In this document: piece by piece, positions 50,408 through 59,896 of the stretch | How positions within the stretch are numbered: position 1 is the stretch's first letter | Layout of the letters: each line of letters starts with the position of its first letter | Assembly (NCBI RefSeq): GCF_049847105.1 | Contig: NZ_JBNCNS010000003.1 | Span: 310,001 to 374,000, forward strand | DNA: 64,000 bases | Reading direction: 5' to 3' | DNA from: Gordonia sp049847105 | Lineage (GTDB): Bacteria > Actinomycetota > Actinomycetes > Mycobacteriales > Mycobacteriaceae | Notes under the pieces: generated by a model | Databases searched by the model: none | What the model saw: only the letters and a program-made list of their open reading frames with translations | What the model was told of the DNA's origin: nothing | Made by a program: the position numbers and the translations under genes

Positions 50408-51832
50408 ATGGAAACGACCGCACGCTGGTCCAGCGCCGCCGACCTGGTGTCCGGATTCTCCTCCGGCGAGTTGTCGCCGGTGGAGGTGGCCGCCGAACAC
50501 CTTGATGCAATCGGGGCCGGGAACCCCGCGATCAATGCGTATTGCCTGGTCGACGCCGATCTGGCGCTGGCCGACGCACGTGCCTCGGCGCAGCGGTATG
50601 CAGCAGGTCGTCCGCTGGGGCCGCTCGACGGTGTGCCGGTCAGCATCAAGGACCTCCTGCTGACCGCCGGATGGCCGACTCTGCGTGGCTCGGAGCTGAT
50701 CGAGCCGGATGACCTCGACTGGGCGGTCGATGCGCCCGCGGTCGCCCGATTGCGTGAGGCGGGCGCCGTGTTGCTCGGCAAGGTGACCACGCCCGAGTTC
50801 GGGTGGAAGGGTGTCACCGACAGCCTGCGATGCGGCGTCACGCGCAATCCGTGGAACACCGACCGGACGACCGGCGGCTCCAGCGGCGGGAGCGGGGCCG
50901 CGGTCGCTGCGGGACTCAGCACGCTGTCGGTGGGCACCGATGGTGGTGGCTCCATCCGCATCCCGGCATCCTTTTGCGGCATCGTGGGTTTCAAACCGAC
51001 CTACGGCCGCATCCCGCTCTACCCGGCAAGCCCGTTCGGGACGCTCGCCCATGCCGGACCGATGACGCGGACGGTCGGCGACTGCGCGGCCATGCTCGAC
51101 GTGCTCAGCGGCTTCGACTCACGTGACTGGTCGGCGATGCCCACGCCCACGCAGCGGACGGCCGATCTGCTGGCGCAGGCGCCGGCCGACCTCGTCGGTG
51201 TGCGGATCGCCTACAGTTCCACACTCGGGTTCGGATCGAATGATCCTGCCGTCCAACGGAACACCGACGCCGCAGTGGCCGCACTTCGTGATCTCGGCGC
51301 CGACGTCACCGTGGTGGAACTCCAGTGGGAGGACCCGGCGTGGGCTTATCACATCCTTTGGTTCAGTGGTGCCGAGGTGGTGGTGCGCGCGTTCGGGCCC
51401 GGCGGGATGGAGAAGATCGACCCCGGACTCCGGCAGGCTCTGTTGCGGCACAGCGGATTCACCGCCGCCGACTACCTCGACGCCACCGCGTTGCGGATGT
51501 CGATGGGGGTGGAGACGGGGAAGCTGCACGAGGAGTTCGACGCGCTGGTCACCCCGACGATGCCGACGGTGGCCTTCGAAGCGGGCGTTGATGTTCCGGC
51601 ACATTCCGAAAGTCCCGACTGGACGTCGTGGACACCGTATTCCTATCCGTTCAATCTCACCGGACAGCCTGCGATCACGGTGCCGAGCGGATTCGACGAC
51701 ACCGACGACGGGTCGGGTCTGCCCACCGGGTTGCAGATCGTCGGAGCCCGACATCACGACAACATGGTCCTGCGCATTGCCGCGGCCTACGAATCCGCGG
51801 CGCGATTCGCCACCCTGGAAGGAGTTCGATGA
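50408..51832 (+). CDS. Amidase (amidase-signature family)
   Basis: A 474-residue amidase. The catalytic Lys is in DGVPVSIKDLLL (near 81), the cis-Ser in TTGGSSGGSGAAVAAGL (near 160) and the nucleophile Ser in GTDGGGSIRIPASFCG (near 181). It hydrolyses a carboxamide; the substrate is unknown. ATG 50408 follows AAGGAATTG. The stop overlaps the DUF3830 start (ATGA). It is the first gene of the + catabolic operon with DUF3830, GntR and a ProP-like transporter. Confidence 0.9.
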   Translation: METTARWSSAADLVSGFSSGELSPVEVAAEHLDAIGAGNPAINAYCLVDADLALADARASAQRYAAGRPLGPLDGVPVSIKDLLLTAGWPTLRGSELIEPDDLDWAVDAPAVARLREAGAVLLGKVTTPEFGWKGVTDSLRCGVTRNPWNTDRTTGGSSGGSGAAVAAGLSTLSVGTDGGGSIRIPASFCGIVGFKPTYGRIPLYPASPFGTLAHAGPMTRTVGDCAAMLDVLSGFDSRDWSAMPTPTQRTADLLAQAPADLVGVRIAYSSTLGFGSNDPAVQRNTDAAVAALRDLGADVTVVELQWEDPAWAYHILWFSGAEVVVRAFGPGGMEKIDPGLRQALLRHSGFTAADYLDATALRMSMGVETGKLHEEFDALVTPTMPTVAFEAGVDVPAHSESPDWTSWTPYSYPFNLTGQPAITVPSGFDDTDDGSGLPTGLQIVGARHHDNMVLRIAAAYESAARFATLEGVR

Positions 51833-52332
51833 CCGACCGGTTCATCTCCGTCCGCCTCGAGCAGCGCAACGTCACGGCCGTGGCACGTCTGCTCGACGAC
51901 GAAGCGCCCCGCACCGCCGCCGCGGTCTGGGACGCCCTGCCTCTCGGCGGACAGGTGTATCACGGGAAATTTGCCCGAAATGAGATCTACGCGTTGTTTC
52001 CATCCTTCGCGCCGGCCGAGCCGGGACCGGAGAACACCACGGTGACGCCCATTCCGGGAGACCTCTGCTACTTCACCTTTGACGGAGTGCTGACCAATCC
52101 GGCGTATGGGTACGAGTCCGGTTCCGCGCCGGGCGAGCATCAGATGCTCATCGATCTCGCGGTGTTCTACGGACGCAACAACCTGCTGGTCAATGGCGAT
52201 GTCGGGTGGGTTCCGGGCAACGTCTTCGCGACCATTGTCTCCGGCCTCGACGAATTCGCCGCGGCCTGCAACGACGTCTGGATGGGCGGAGCCCGGGGCG
52301 AAGTACTGTCCTATGCGCGTGCATCAGGGTAA
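51829..52332 (+). CDS. DUF3830 (cyclophilin-like) protein
   Basis: A 167-residue protein of the DUF3830 family: APRTAAAVWDALPLGGQVYHGKFARNEIY, IPGDLCYFTFDG, LAVFYGRNNLLVNGDVGWVPGN. The fold is cyclophilin-like; no enzymatic role is established. In many genomes members sit beside amidase and racemase-family genes, as here. GGAAGGAG precedes ATG 51829, in overlap with the amidase stop. Confidence 0.83.
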   Translation: MTDRFISVRLEQRNVTAVARLLDDEAPRTAAAVWDALPLGGQVYHGKFARNEIYALFPSFAPAEPGPENTTVTPIPGDLCYFTFDGVLTNPAYGYESGSAPGEHQMLIDLAVFYGRNNLLVNGDVGWVPGNVFATIVSGLDEFAAACNDVWMGGARGEVLSYARASG

Positions 52333-52344
52333 GAACTAGAGGTA

Positions 52345-53064
52345 ATGTCGATGAGTGTTTCGCAGGACAAGAGCCAAGGGCGGAAGAGAATTCTGACACC
52401 ACTGGTGCAGGAGTCGACACCTGCGATCATCGCCCGGAAGTTGCACGACGCGATAGCGAGCGGTAACTTCCCGCCTGGCTCGCAGTTGACCGAGTCCGGC
52501 CTCGCGGCCGACCTCGGGGTCAGCCGCGGACCGTTGCGCGAGGCGATGCAGCGACTGACCGCCGAGGGGTTGCTGGTCAGTCACCGCAACCGCGGATTGT
52601 TCGTGGTGTCGATGGAGGAGGACGACATCCGCGACATGTACGTGGCGCGGACGGCGATCGAGCGGGCGGCCATCGAACAGGTGATCGTCGGCGGTGATCA
52701 GGCAGCCCTCGACGACCTCAATGCCGCAGTGTCGCGGATGCGTGGGTTCATCGACGATCCCAACAGTGCCGAAATGGCCGAGGCAGACATGGAGTTTCAT
52801 CAGATTCTGGTGGAACATGCGCATAGTCAGCGACTTTCACGTCTCCACGAGACTATTCTGGTGGAAACGCGGATGTGCTTGCGCGCTATGCGGGGAACAT
52901 ATTCATCGGGGAAGGAGCGGATCGACGAGCACCAGGCATTGGTGGACGCCATAGCGTCGGGGGACGCGACGGCGGCTGACACATTGATGATCGAACACAT
53001 GAAGGATGGTCTGCACCGACTGGTCGGTGCAGACGAGTCATCGGGGGCCGTCTCGACCGCCTGA
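52345..53064 (+). CDS. GntR-family regulator with FCD domain
   Basis: A 239-residue regulator. The N-terminal winged helix is PAIIARKLHDAIASGNFPPGSQLTESGLAADLGVSRGPLREAMQRLTAEGLL. The C-terminal FCD domain has DMYVARTAIERAAIEQ, EFHQILVEHAHSQRL and HQALVDAIASGDA, with His/Asp residues for a metal and ligand pocket. It most likely binds the ATTGT-NN-ACAAT palindromes at 50359 and 39780 and responds to a pathway intermediate. It lies 12 bases after DUF3830. Confidence 0.9.
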   Translation: MSMSVSQDKSQGRKRILTPLVQESTPAIIARKLHDAIASGNFPPGSQLTESGLAADLGVSRGPLREAMQRLTAEGLLVSHRNRGLFVVSMEEDDIRDMYVARTAIERAAIEQVIVGGDQAALDDLNAAVSRMRGFIDDPNSAEMAEADMEFHQILVEHAHSQRLSRLHETILVETRMCLRAMRGTYSSGKERIDEHQALVDAIASGDATAADTLMIEHMKDGLHRLVGADESSGAVSTA

Positions 53065-53148
53065 TCCACTGCTTCACCGATCTCTATCCACCGATGTGAG
53101 TTGAGCTAGAAGACAACTGGCCGAAAGAATTCCTTCAGGAAGGCACAG

Positions 53149-54537
53149 ATGACTGAGGCATCCTCACCGGCGACGTACGAAGAACTCGCCCCGGATCCGG
53201 AGTCGCCGGAGGGCAGATCACTCCTCCGCAAGGCGATCGCCGCATCCGCCATCGGCAATGCGACGGAGTGGTACGACTACGGCGTCTACGCCGCCACGGC
53301 GACATATCTCACCGAGGCGTTCTTCCCCGGTGATCTCGGAAGCATCGGCACCATGCTGGGTTTCGCGATCTCCTTTGTCCTCCGTCCGCTCGGCGGGATG
53401 GTCTGGGGACCGATCGGTGACCGTATCGGTCGCAAATCGGTTCTGGCCATGACGATCCTGTTGATCTCGGGGGCCACGGCACTCATCGGTGTGCTGCCGA
53501 CCCACGCGGTGGCGGGGGTGTGGGCACCCATCCTGCTCATCCTGCTGCGGGTGATCCAGGGATTCTCCACCGGTGGAGAGTACGGCGGTGCCGCAACGTT
53601 CATGGCGGAATACGCGCCGGACAAGAAGCGCGGGCGATACGGTTCGTTCCTGGAATTCGGCACACTGGCCGGCTTCAGCGCCGGTACCGCGATCGTCCTG
53701 CTCTTCGAGTTGCTGCTCAGCGACGATCAGATGCAGACCTGGGGCTGGCGCATCCCGTTCCTGATCGCTCTGCCGATGGGTCTCATCGGTCTCTATCTGC
53801 GGTCGCAGATGGAGGACACCCCGGTGTTCCAGGAGCTCGAGCAAGAAGACGAGATCAAGGGCAGTGCCTGGACCCGGTTCAAGGATCTGCTCACCAACTA
53901 CTGGCACCCGATCCTGGTCATGTTCGGGATGGTCATCGCGCTCAACGTGGTGAACTACACGCTGCTGGCGTACCAGCCGAGTTACCTCAAGGACACGATC
54001 GGGCTGTCCGAGACGTCGGGTTCCGTGGTCGTGCTCATCGGGCAGGTCGCGATGATGGCGATGATCCCGTTCTTCGGGCGCTGGTCCGACTCCACCGGGC
54101 GAAAACCGATGTGGTGGGGGTCGCTTATCGGCCTGTTCATCCTGGCATTGCCACTGTATTGGCTCATGGGTCAGGGATTCGCCTGGGCGATTGTCGGTTT
54201 CGTCATCCTGGGTCTGCTCTACATACCGCAGCTGGCCACCATCTCGGCCACCTTCCCGGCGATGTTCCCGACGCAGGTCCGGTACGCGGGGTTCGCGATC
54301 TCCTACAACGTGGCAACCGCTGCGTTCGGTGGCACGGCGCCACTGGTGAACGATGCGGTGGTCGAGCACACGGGCTGGAATCTGTTCCCGGCGGTGTACA
54401 TGATGGGCGCCTGCGCAATCGGACTGGTGGCGATGGTGTTCCTGAAGGAGACGGCGGGCGTGTCCATCCGGGGCACCGAGACGCCCAGCAAGGAAAATGA
54501 TTTCCGGATGCTGCAGGGGATGAAACCCGGTCGCTGA
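53149..54537 (+). CDS. MHS-family symporter, ProP-like
   Basis: A 462-residue MFS protein of the metabolite:H+ symporter group. NATEWYDYGVYAATATYLTEAFFP is the hallmark of the ProP/MHS family, followed by GAIGDRIGRK-like GPIGDRIGRKSVL and the second cytoplasmic motif RVIQGFSTGGEYGGAATFMAEY. Relatives carry proline, betaine, ectoine, citrate or shikimate. AGGAA precedes ATG 53149. It probably imports the compound degraded by this island. Confidence 0.9.
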   Translation: MTEASSPATYEELAPDPESPEGRSLLRKAIAASAIGNATEWYDYGVYAATATYLTEAFFPGDLGSIGTMLGFAISFVLRPLGGMVWGPIGDRIGRKSVLAMTILLISGATALIGVLPTHAVAGVWAPILLILLRVIQGFSTGGEYGGAATFMAEYAPDKKRGRYGSFLEFGTLAGFSAGTAIVLLFELLLSDDQMQTWGWRIPFLIALPMGLIGLYLRSQMEDTPVFQELEQEDEIKGSAWTRFKDLLTNYWHPILVMFGMVIALNVVNYTLLAYQPSYLKDTIGLSETSGSVVVLIGQVAMMAMIPFFGRWSDSTGRKPMWWGSLIGLFILALPLYWLMGQGFAWAIVGFVILGLLYIPQLATISATFPAMFPTQVRYAGFAISYNVATAAFGGTAPLVNDAVVEHTGWNLFPAVYMMGACAIGLVAMVFLKETAGVSIRGTETPSKENDFRMLQGMKPGR

Positions 54538-54546
54538 CGCTCAACC

Positions 54547-54614
54547 TTCCCGCTCCCTCATTCCGTTCCCGCGCATTCGACCGAGTACGCGCGAACGAAA
54601 CGGGGGAGCGGGAA
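54547..54614. terminator. Bidirectional hairpin between convergent operons
   Basis: TTCCCGCTCCC (54547-54557) and GGGAGCGGGAA (54604-54614) are perfect 11-base arms; part of the inner sequence can also pair (CCGTT with AACGAAACGG). It fills the gap between the + and - catabolic operons. Confidence 0.75.
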
Positions 54615-54620
54615 CTGTTG

Positions 54621-55829
54621 TCAGCGCAGGAGACGCAACGCGGTGAGTGCGTAGGCGCGTGCGGCGCTCTCCAGATCCGCGATCAGCACCGACTCGTCGG
54701 GCTGATGGGCCTCGGCGTGAATGTCGCCGGGGCCGAAGACGATTGCCGGAATCCCGAGATCGCGGTGGACGAATCCGCCATCGCAGGCCGCGCTCCAGCC
54801 GCCCACCGATGTGGCCCGCCCGGTGTCGGTGACCGCGGATACCGTGGTGGCCACCAGTGGATGGTCGGCGGGCGTCGCGAACCCGGGCATCTCCATGGTG
54901 ACCCGGACGTCCACGGTGACACCGTCGGTGTCGATGGCCGACTCCCGGATCGCCGCCCGTAGCCGCTCGGCGATGTGGTGCGGGTTCTCGTCGGGCATCA
55001 GGCGCCGATCGATACCGAGACGGCACATCGGCGCGACCACCGAGATGCCCTGTCCGCCTTCGATCGTGCCGACGTTCCAGGTTCCCGAACCGAGGAGGTC
55101 GTCGGCGTCCATCGCGAGCTGTCGATGGTCGAGCCGGATGAGATCCACGATCGACGCGGCAGCCTCGATGGCGTTGCGACCGTCGGCCGGACGGCCGGAA
55201 TGCGCGGCACGGCCGGTGATGTCGATCTCGATGTAGGAGGCGCCGCGGCAACCACGGACGACGGCCAGGTCGGTGGGTTCGGCGACGATGCATCCTGCGA
55301 AGGAATGCTCCGCCTGCCGGGTCACGAAGTCGCGGACGCCGATGCCGTGCTCCTCCTCGTCGACGGTGCAGACGAGTTGGACCGGGCCGGACAGGTCGGC
55401 CCCGTAGTCGGACGCGTGTGACAGCGCCTGCATCGCGACCATCGCCGCGGCCAGGCCACCCTTCATGTCCGTCGTGCCGCGGCCGTGGATCCGCCCGTCG
55501 GACATCCGCGGGCGATACGGATCGGAGGTCCAGCCGGGTCCCGCCGGGACGACGTCGGAGTGGCCGAGGACCATCAGGCCCGGGCCGTCGCCGGCCGGCA
55601 GCGTCGCCACGAGGTTCGGGCGCTCGGGCGCCACGTCGTGGGTGCTCACCGTGAAGCCGGCCGAGCGGCAGGCCTTCTGGAGCACGTCGACCGCGGCGCC
55701 CTCGGTACCGCCCGGGTTCTCGCTGGAGGCCTCCACGAGCGACGCGGTGAGCGTCGCAATGGCGTCGGCGTTGATGTGGGAGAGTACGCCGGCCTCTGCC
55801 TCGGTCAGCGACACCGCATCACCTTTCAT
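54621..55829 (-). CDS. M20-family deacylase (ArgE/DapE-like)
   Basis: A 402-residue M20 metallohydrolase. The zinc-site motifs are MVLGHSDVVPAGPGW, GRGTTDMKGGLAAAM, and the catalytic TVDEEEHGIG; VAEPTDLAVVRGCRGA and the lid domain ITGRAAHSGRPADGRNA follow. It removes an acyl group from an amino acid or related amine. In the island it could deacetylate N-acetyl-2,4-diaminobutyrate, the job of DoeB in known ectoine degradation. It is the last gene of the - operon. GTG 55814, preceded by AAAGGTG, is an alternative start. Confidence 0.87.
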   Translation of the reverse strand: MKGDAVSLTEAEAGVLSHINADAIATLTASLVEASSENPGGTEGAAVDVLQKACRSAGFTVSTHDVAPERPNLVATLPAGDGPGLMVLGHSDVVPAGPGWTSDPYRPRMSDGRIHGRGTTDMKGGLAAAMVAMQALSHASDYGADLSGPVQLVCTVDEEEHGIGVRDFVTRQAEHSFAGCIVAEPTDLAVVRGCRGASYIEIDITGRAAHSGRPADGRNAIEAAASIVDLIRLDHRQLAMDADDLLGSGTWNVGTIEGGQGISVVAPMCRLGIDRRLMPDENPHHIAERLRAAIRESAIDTDGVTVDVRVTMEMPGFATPADHPLVATTVSAVTDTGRATSVGGWSAACDGGFVHRDLGIPAIVFGPGDIHAEAHQPDESVLIADLESAARAYALTALRLLR

Positions 55830-55851
55830 CCGTTGGTCGTGGTTCGATCAC

Positions 55852-57102
55852 TCATGGAGTATGAGCCATCTTCTCGAGGCTCGTGGTCAAGCGGCGGATA
55901 CCTTCGTCGATCCGCTCCGGGGTGCTCGAGGCGAAGCACAGCCGTAGAGCGTTGCGGAACCGGCCGCCGGGCGACAGCGCGGGACCCGGGATGAAGGCCA
56001 CGCCGTCGGCCAGGGCCACCTCGAACAGTTCGCGGGTGTCGATCTCGGCGAACTCCTCGCGCAGTGTCACCCACAGGAAGAAGCCGCCCTCGGGGTCGGT
56101 GGTGTCGACGCGGTCACCGAGGTGGCGGCGGATGGAGTCGATCATCGCCTCCTTGCGCTCACGATAGAGGGTTCGGATCCCGGCCAGGTGGTCCTCCAGG
56201 CCGCCGCGCGCGATGTACTCGGCGACGATGTGCTGATTGGGGACGTTGGTGCAGGTGTCCATGGCCTGCTTGCCGTTGATGAGCAACTGCCGCAACGAGG
56301 GATCGACGTCGACCCAGCCGACCCGCCAGCCCGGTGCGAGGATCTTCGAGAAGGTGCGCACCGAGAACACCAGCGGGTCCTGCGGGCTCAGCGTCTGGAA
56401 TGTGGGGATGTCGGTGCCGGCGAACCGCAGCAGTCCGTACGGATCGTCGTCGATGATCATGGAGCCCCACTGATGTGCCAGCCGCAGCAGTTCACGCCGT
56501 CGCTCCTCGGACAGCGTGACGCCGGACGGGTTCTGGAAGGTGGGGATCGTGTAGATGGCCTTGGGGGTCAGGCGGGTGTGCGCGACGAGATCTTCCAGCG
56601 CGTCGACCTGCATGCCGTCTTCGTCGACCGGGACCTCGAGCAGTTGTGCTCCGTAGGAGAGGGCCGTCGCGCTGCCGTTGGTATACGTCGGTGACTCGAC
56701 GATCACCAGGTCGCCGGGATCGACGAAGAGCTTGCACGCGAGGTCGAGTCCCTGCATGCCGCCCGTGGTGATGACCAGTCGCTCATGGCTCGACGGGTCC
56801 GGCGTGGTCGCCAGATAGTCGACGAGCAGTTGCAACAGGCGTGGCTCGCCCTCGGTGGCGCCGTAGGTGAACGACGAGTTGTCGAGGATCTCGCCGGCGA
56901 TCTGTCGGAACTCGTCCGCGGGTACCGCCTCGTCGGCCGGCGAGCCCATGGCGAATCGCACGATGTCGTGGGATTGCGCTGCCAGCAACGACGTCGACGA
57001 ATCGATCATCGACCCGACCAGGTCTTTGGCTCGTCCGGCCAGTGGCAGGGTGGGCGCCGATCGTCGTAGATCGTGGGTGGTGGGTTCGGTGGTGGCGGTC
57101 AT
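55852..57102 (-). CDS. PLP-dependent aminotransferase (fold type I, MocR/LysN-like)
   Basis: A 416-residue aminotransferase. The PLP-Lys motif is SVRTFSKILAPGWRVGW; IPTFQNPSGVTLSEERR and DDDPYGLLRF are typical of the 2-aminoadipate/MocR-domain group. There is no winged-helix domain, so it is an enzyme and not a MocR regulator. ATG 57102 follows GAGGTG. It lies between the M20 and M24 genes in the - operon, with gaps of 22 and 41 bases. The substrate is unknown. Confidence 0.87.
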   Translation of the reverse strand: MTATTEPTTHDLRRSAPTLPLAGRAKDLVGSMIDSSTSLLAAQSHDIVRFAMGSPADEAVPADEFRQIAGEILDNSSFTYGATEGEPRLLQLLVDYLATTPDPSSHERLVITTGGMQGLDLACKLFVDPGDLVIVESPTYTNGSATALSYGAQLLEVPVDEDGMQVDALEDLVAHTRLTPKAIYTIPTFQNPSGVTLSEERRRELLRLAHQWGSMIIDDDPYGLLRFAGTDIPTFQTLSPQDPLVFSVRTFSKILAPGWRVGWVDVDPSLRQLLINGKQAMDTCTNVPNQHIVAEYIARGGLEDHLAGIRTLYRERKEAMIDSIRRHLGDRVDTTDPEGGFFLWVTLREEFAEIDTRELFEVALADGVAFIPGPALSPGGRFRNALRLCFASSTPERIDEGIRRLTTSLEKMAHTP

Positions 57103-57143
57103 CGTGGTCACCTCAATTCATCGGTGCTGGGGCTTGTGGATCT

Positions 57144-58334
57144 CTACTTGCGGATCAGTTCGCGTGGGAAGCTGGTGAACGTCTCCACGCCGGTCGGGCT
57201 CACCCGGACGGACTCGGACAGCTCGAAACCGTAGTCGTCCATCCACATTCCGCAGACGATGTGGAAGGTCATGTTGGTCTCGAGGATCGTCTCGTCCTCG
57301 GTCCGGATGCTGATGGTGCGCTCACCCCAGTCGGGGGGATATCCGATACCGATCGAATATCCCAGGCGCGAGGGCTTTTCCAGCCCGTATTTGGCGAGGG
57401 TCCAGTTCCAGGTGGAGGCGAGTTCCCGCGTCGCCACCCCGGGACGGACCGTGTCCAGTACGTTGTTGAGGCCCTCTGCGGTCGCGTTCGCGACGTAGTC
57501 GAGATCGTTCGACGGCTTCCCCAGTGACACCGTTCGGGCCAGCGGGCAGTGGTACCGCTTGTGCGCGCCGGTCAACTCGATGACGACGGCCTCGTCCTCG
57601 ACGAAGGTGCCCTGATGCCAGGTGAGATGCGGGGTGTCGGCCGCCGCGCCGGTCGGCATCATCGGCACGATGGCCGGGTAGTCGCCGCCGAAGTCGTCGG
57701 TGCCGGTGATCTGGGCCTGCGAGATGGCCGCCGCGGCATCGCACTGGCGCACACCGACATCGATGGTGTCGATCGCGGCGCGCATCGCCTCCGAACAGAC
57801 CATCCCCGCCTGCCGCATGAGCTGCACCTCGGCATCGGACTTCACCGACCGCACCCAGTTGACCAACTCGAAGTTGTCGACGAGCTTCCATTCCGGGATC
57901 GCGTTGTAGAGCGCGCGATAGGCCTTGGGGGAGAAGAAGTGTGAGTCCATCTCCAGTCCGACCGAGCCTTTGGAGGCCGGTGCGATGAGGAACCGCTGGC
58001 GCAGCGCCCAGGCCACCCAGTCGAAGGGATGGACGTGCGGCCGGTGCACGTAACTCTCCGGGTAGCCGACGATCTGATCCTCGCCCAGCCACGTGGTGCG
58101 GTGTGCGCCATGCGCATCCATCTCGCGGGCGAAGAACACCATCTCGCCGTCGATCGGCACGAACAGCATCTGCGGGGTGTAGAACGACCACGCGTTGTAG
58201 CCGATCAGATAGAAGATGTTCGCCGGATCGGTGACGATGATCGCCGAGAGTCCCTGCCGGTCCATCATTTCGCGGACACGGGTCAGCCGCTGCTCGTACT
58301 CGCTGTCGGTGAACAGCTGAGCGCCCAGGTACAT
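57144..58334 (-). CDS. doeA: M24-family hydrolase, ectoine hydrolase (DoeA/EutD)-like
   Basis: A 396-residue creatinase-fold protein. The N-terminal domain has IIVTDPANIFYLIGYNAWSF, with the Gly-Tyr-x-x-Trp-Ser-Phe pattern of DoeA, and AREMDAHGAHRTTWLGEDQI, YPESYVHRPHVHPFDW. The catalytic part has DDFGGDYPAIVPMMPTGAAA, HLTWHQGTF, HKRYHCPLARTVSLGKP, GYPPDWGERTISIR and MTFHIVCGMWMDDYGFELSESV, all close to known ectoine hydrolases. It would open the ectoine ring to N-acetyl-diaminobutyrate. CAGGAG precedes ATG 58334. Confidence 0.82.
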   Translation of the reverse strand: MYLGAQLFTDSEYEQRLTRVREMMDRQGLSAIIVTDPANIFYLIGYNAWSFYTPQMLFVPIDGEMVFFAREMDAHGAHRTTWLGEDQIVGYPESYVHRPHVHPFDWVAWALRQRFLIAPASKGSVGLEMDSHFFSPKAYRALYNAIPEWKLVDNFELVNWVRSVKSDAEVQLMRQAGMVCSEAMRAAIDTIDVGVRQCDAAAAISQAQITGTDDFGGDYPAIVPMMPTGAAADTPHLTWHQGTFVEDEAVVIELTGAHKRYHCPLARTVSLGKPSNDLDYVANATAEGLNNVLDTVRPGVATRELASTWNWTLAKYGLEKPSRLGYSIGIGYPPDWGERTISIRTEDETILETNMTFHIVCGMWMDDYGFELSESVRVSPTGVETFTSFPRELIRK

Positions 58335-58376
58335 CCGGTGTCTCCTGTCTGGTTGATCTGGGTGGGGACGGCGACG

Positions 58377-59894
58377 CTACGGCGTCGGGATGGGCCGGGC
58401 GATGTACTTGACGTCCAGGAACTCCTCGATTCCCAGGCGGCCGCCCTCGCGTCCGAGACCCGACTGCTTCACCCCGCCGAAGGGTGCGGCCGGGTTCGAC
58501 ACGAGTCCGGTGTTCACGCCGACCATACCGACCTCCAGCTGGGTCGACAGCCTGTCGGCGCGGTCGATGTCGCGGGTGAAGAGATAGCCGACCAGGCCCC
58601 AGGTCGTGTCATTGGCGAGCCGGACGACCTCTTCGTCGTCGGAGGATCCGGCGCCTGCGTCGGCGCCGTCGGCCCCGAACGGGATGATCGCGGCGACGGG
58701 CCCGAAGATCTCGGTGTGCATGAGGTCGGCGGCGGCGTCGACGTCGGTCAGCACGGTGGGCGGGTAGAAGTGGCCTGCGCCGTCGGGACGTTCGCCGCCA
58801 CAGACGATGCGGGCGCCACGCTCGACGGCGTCGGAGACGAGGGTGGTCACCTTGTCGACGGCCTTCTCCTCGACCAGCGGGCCGACCTGCGTGCCGTCCT
58901 GGCCGCCGTCGCCGACGACGAGGCCGCCCATCCGGGCGCTCAGCTTCTCGGTGAACTCGTCGAGTACCGATCGGTGCACGAAGATCCGGTTGGCAGCGGT
59001 GCACGCCTGCCCCATGTTGCGCATCTTCGCCACCATCACGCCCTCGATGGCGCGGTCGACGTCGGCGTCGGCGCACACGATGAACGGCGCGTTGCCACCC
59101 AGTTCCATCGACGTGCGCATCACCGTGCCGGCCGCCTGACCGAGCAGGATCTTGCCGACCTCTGTGGAGCCCGTGAAGCTGACCTTGCGGGCCTTGCCCG
59201 AGGTCATCCACTCGCCGACGACGGTTCCCGGATCGGAGGTGGTGACGACGTTCAGGACGCCGTCGGGAAGTCCTGCTTCGGCGAGGATCTCGGTGAGCAG
59301 CAGTGCGGTGAGCGGGGTGAGTTCGGCGGGCTTGAAGACCATCGTGCAGCCGGCCGCCACCGCGGGCCCGATCTTGCGGGTGCCCATGGCGAGTGGGAAG
59401 TTCCACGGCGTGACGAGGATACACGGGCCGACGGGCTGCTTGCTGACGACGACGCGGTTGGCGCCGTCGCCGGTGACGGTGTGGTCGCCGCCGATGCGGA
59501 CGGCCTCCTCGGCGAACCACCGGAAGAACTCGGCGCCGTAGGCGACCTCGCCGCGTGCCTCGGCGAACGGTTTACCCATCTCGGCGGTCATCACTGATGC
59601 GATCTCGTCGGTGCGGTCGATGATGAGTTGATAGGCGCGGTAGAGGATCTCACTCCGCGACCGCGGGGAGGTCGCGGCCCAGGCAGCCTGGTGGTCGGCA
59701 GCGGTCTGCAGGGCGCGGCGGGCGTCGTCGGCGCTGCCGTCGGCGACCTCGGCGAGCGCCTCACCGGTGGCCGGGTTCTCGACGGTGAAAGTGGCGCCGG
59801 AAGCGGCCGGCGACCATCGGCCGTCGATGAAGAGGTCGGTGTGGATGCGCGAGATCACCTGGGCGGCAGCGGTGGGGGAGATGGTGGCGGTCAT
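58377..59894 (-). CDS. NAD(P)-dependent (succinate-)semialdehyde dehydrogenase
   Basis: A 505-residue aldehyde dehydrogenase of the GabD/Ssd type. The nucleotide fold has TPWNFPLAMGTRKIGPAVAAGCT and FTGSTEVGK; the catalytic Glu is in MELGGNAPF and Cys in NMGQACTAANR. In ectoine pathways DoeC, a relative, oxidises aspartate semialdehyde to aspartate. A short insertion (GADGADAGAGSSDDEE) lies near residue 410. ATG 59894 follows AAGGAG; the GTG at 59900 is too close to it. It begins two bases after the upstream gene's stop. Confidence 0.9.
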   Translation of the reverse strand: MTATISPTAAAQVISRIHTDLFIDGRWSPAASGATFTVENPATGEALAEVADGSADDARRALQTAADHQAAWAATSPRSRSEILYRAYQLIIDRTDEIASVMTAEMGKPFAEARGEVAYGAEFFRWFAEEAVRIGGDHTVTGDGANRVVVSKQPVGPCILVTPWNFPLAMGTRKIGPAVAAGCTMVFKPAELTPLTALLLTEILAEAGLPDGVLNVVTTSDPGTVVGEWMTSGKARKVSFTGSTEVGKILLGQAAGTVMRTSMELGGNAPFIVCADADVDRAIEGVMVAKMRNMGQACTAANRIFVHRSVLDEFTEKLSARMGGLVVGDGGQDGTQVGPLVEEKAVDKVTTLVSDAVERGARIVCGGERPDGAGHFYPPTVLTDVDAAADLMHTEIFGPVAAIIPFGADGADAGAGSSDDEEVVRLANDTTWGLVGYLFTRDIDRADRLSTQLEVGMVGVNTGLVSNPAAPFGGVKQSGLGREGGRLGIEEFLDVKYIARPIPTP

Positions 59895-59896
59895 GG

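Noticed and set aside
58029..59597. 522-codon + strand frame across the M24 and dehydrogenase genes
   Set aside because: Antisense to two genes with clear catalytic motifs.
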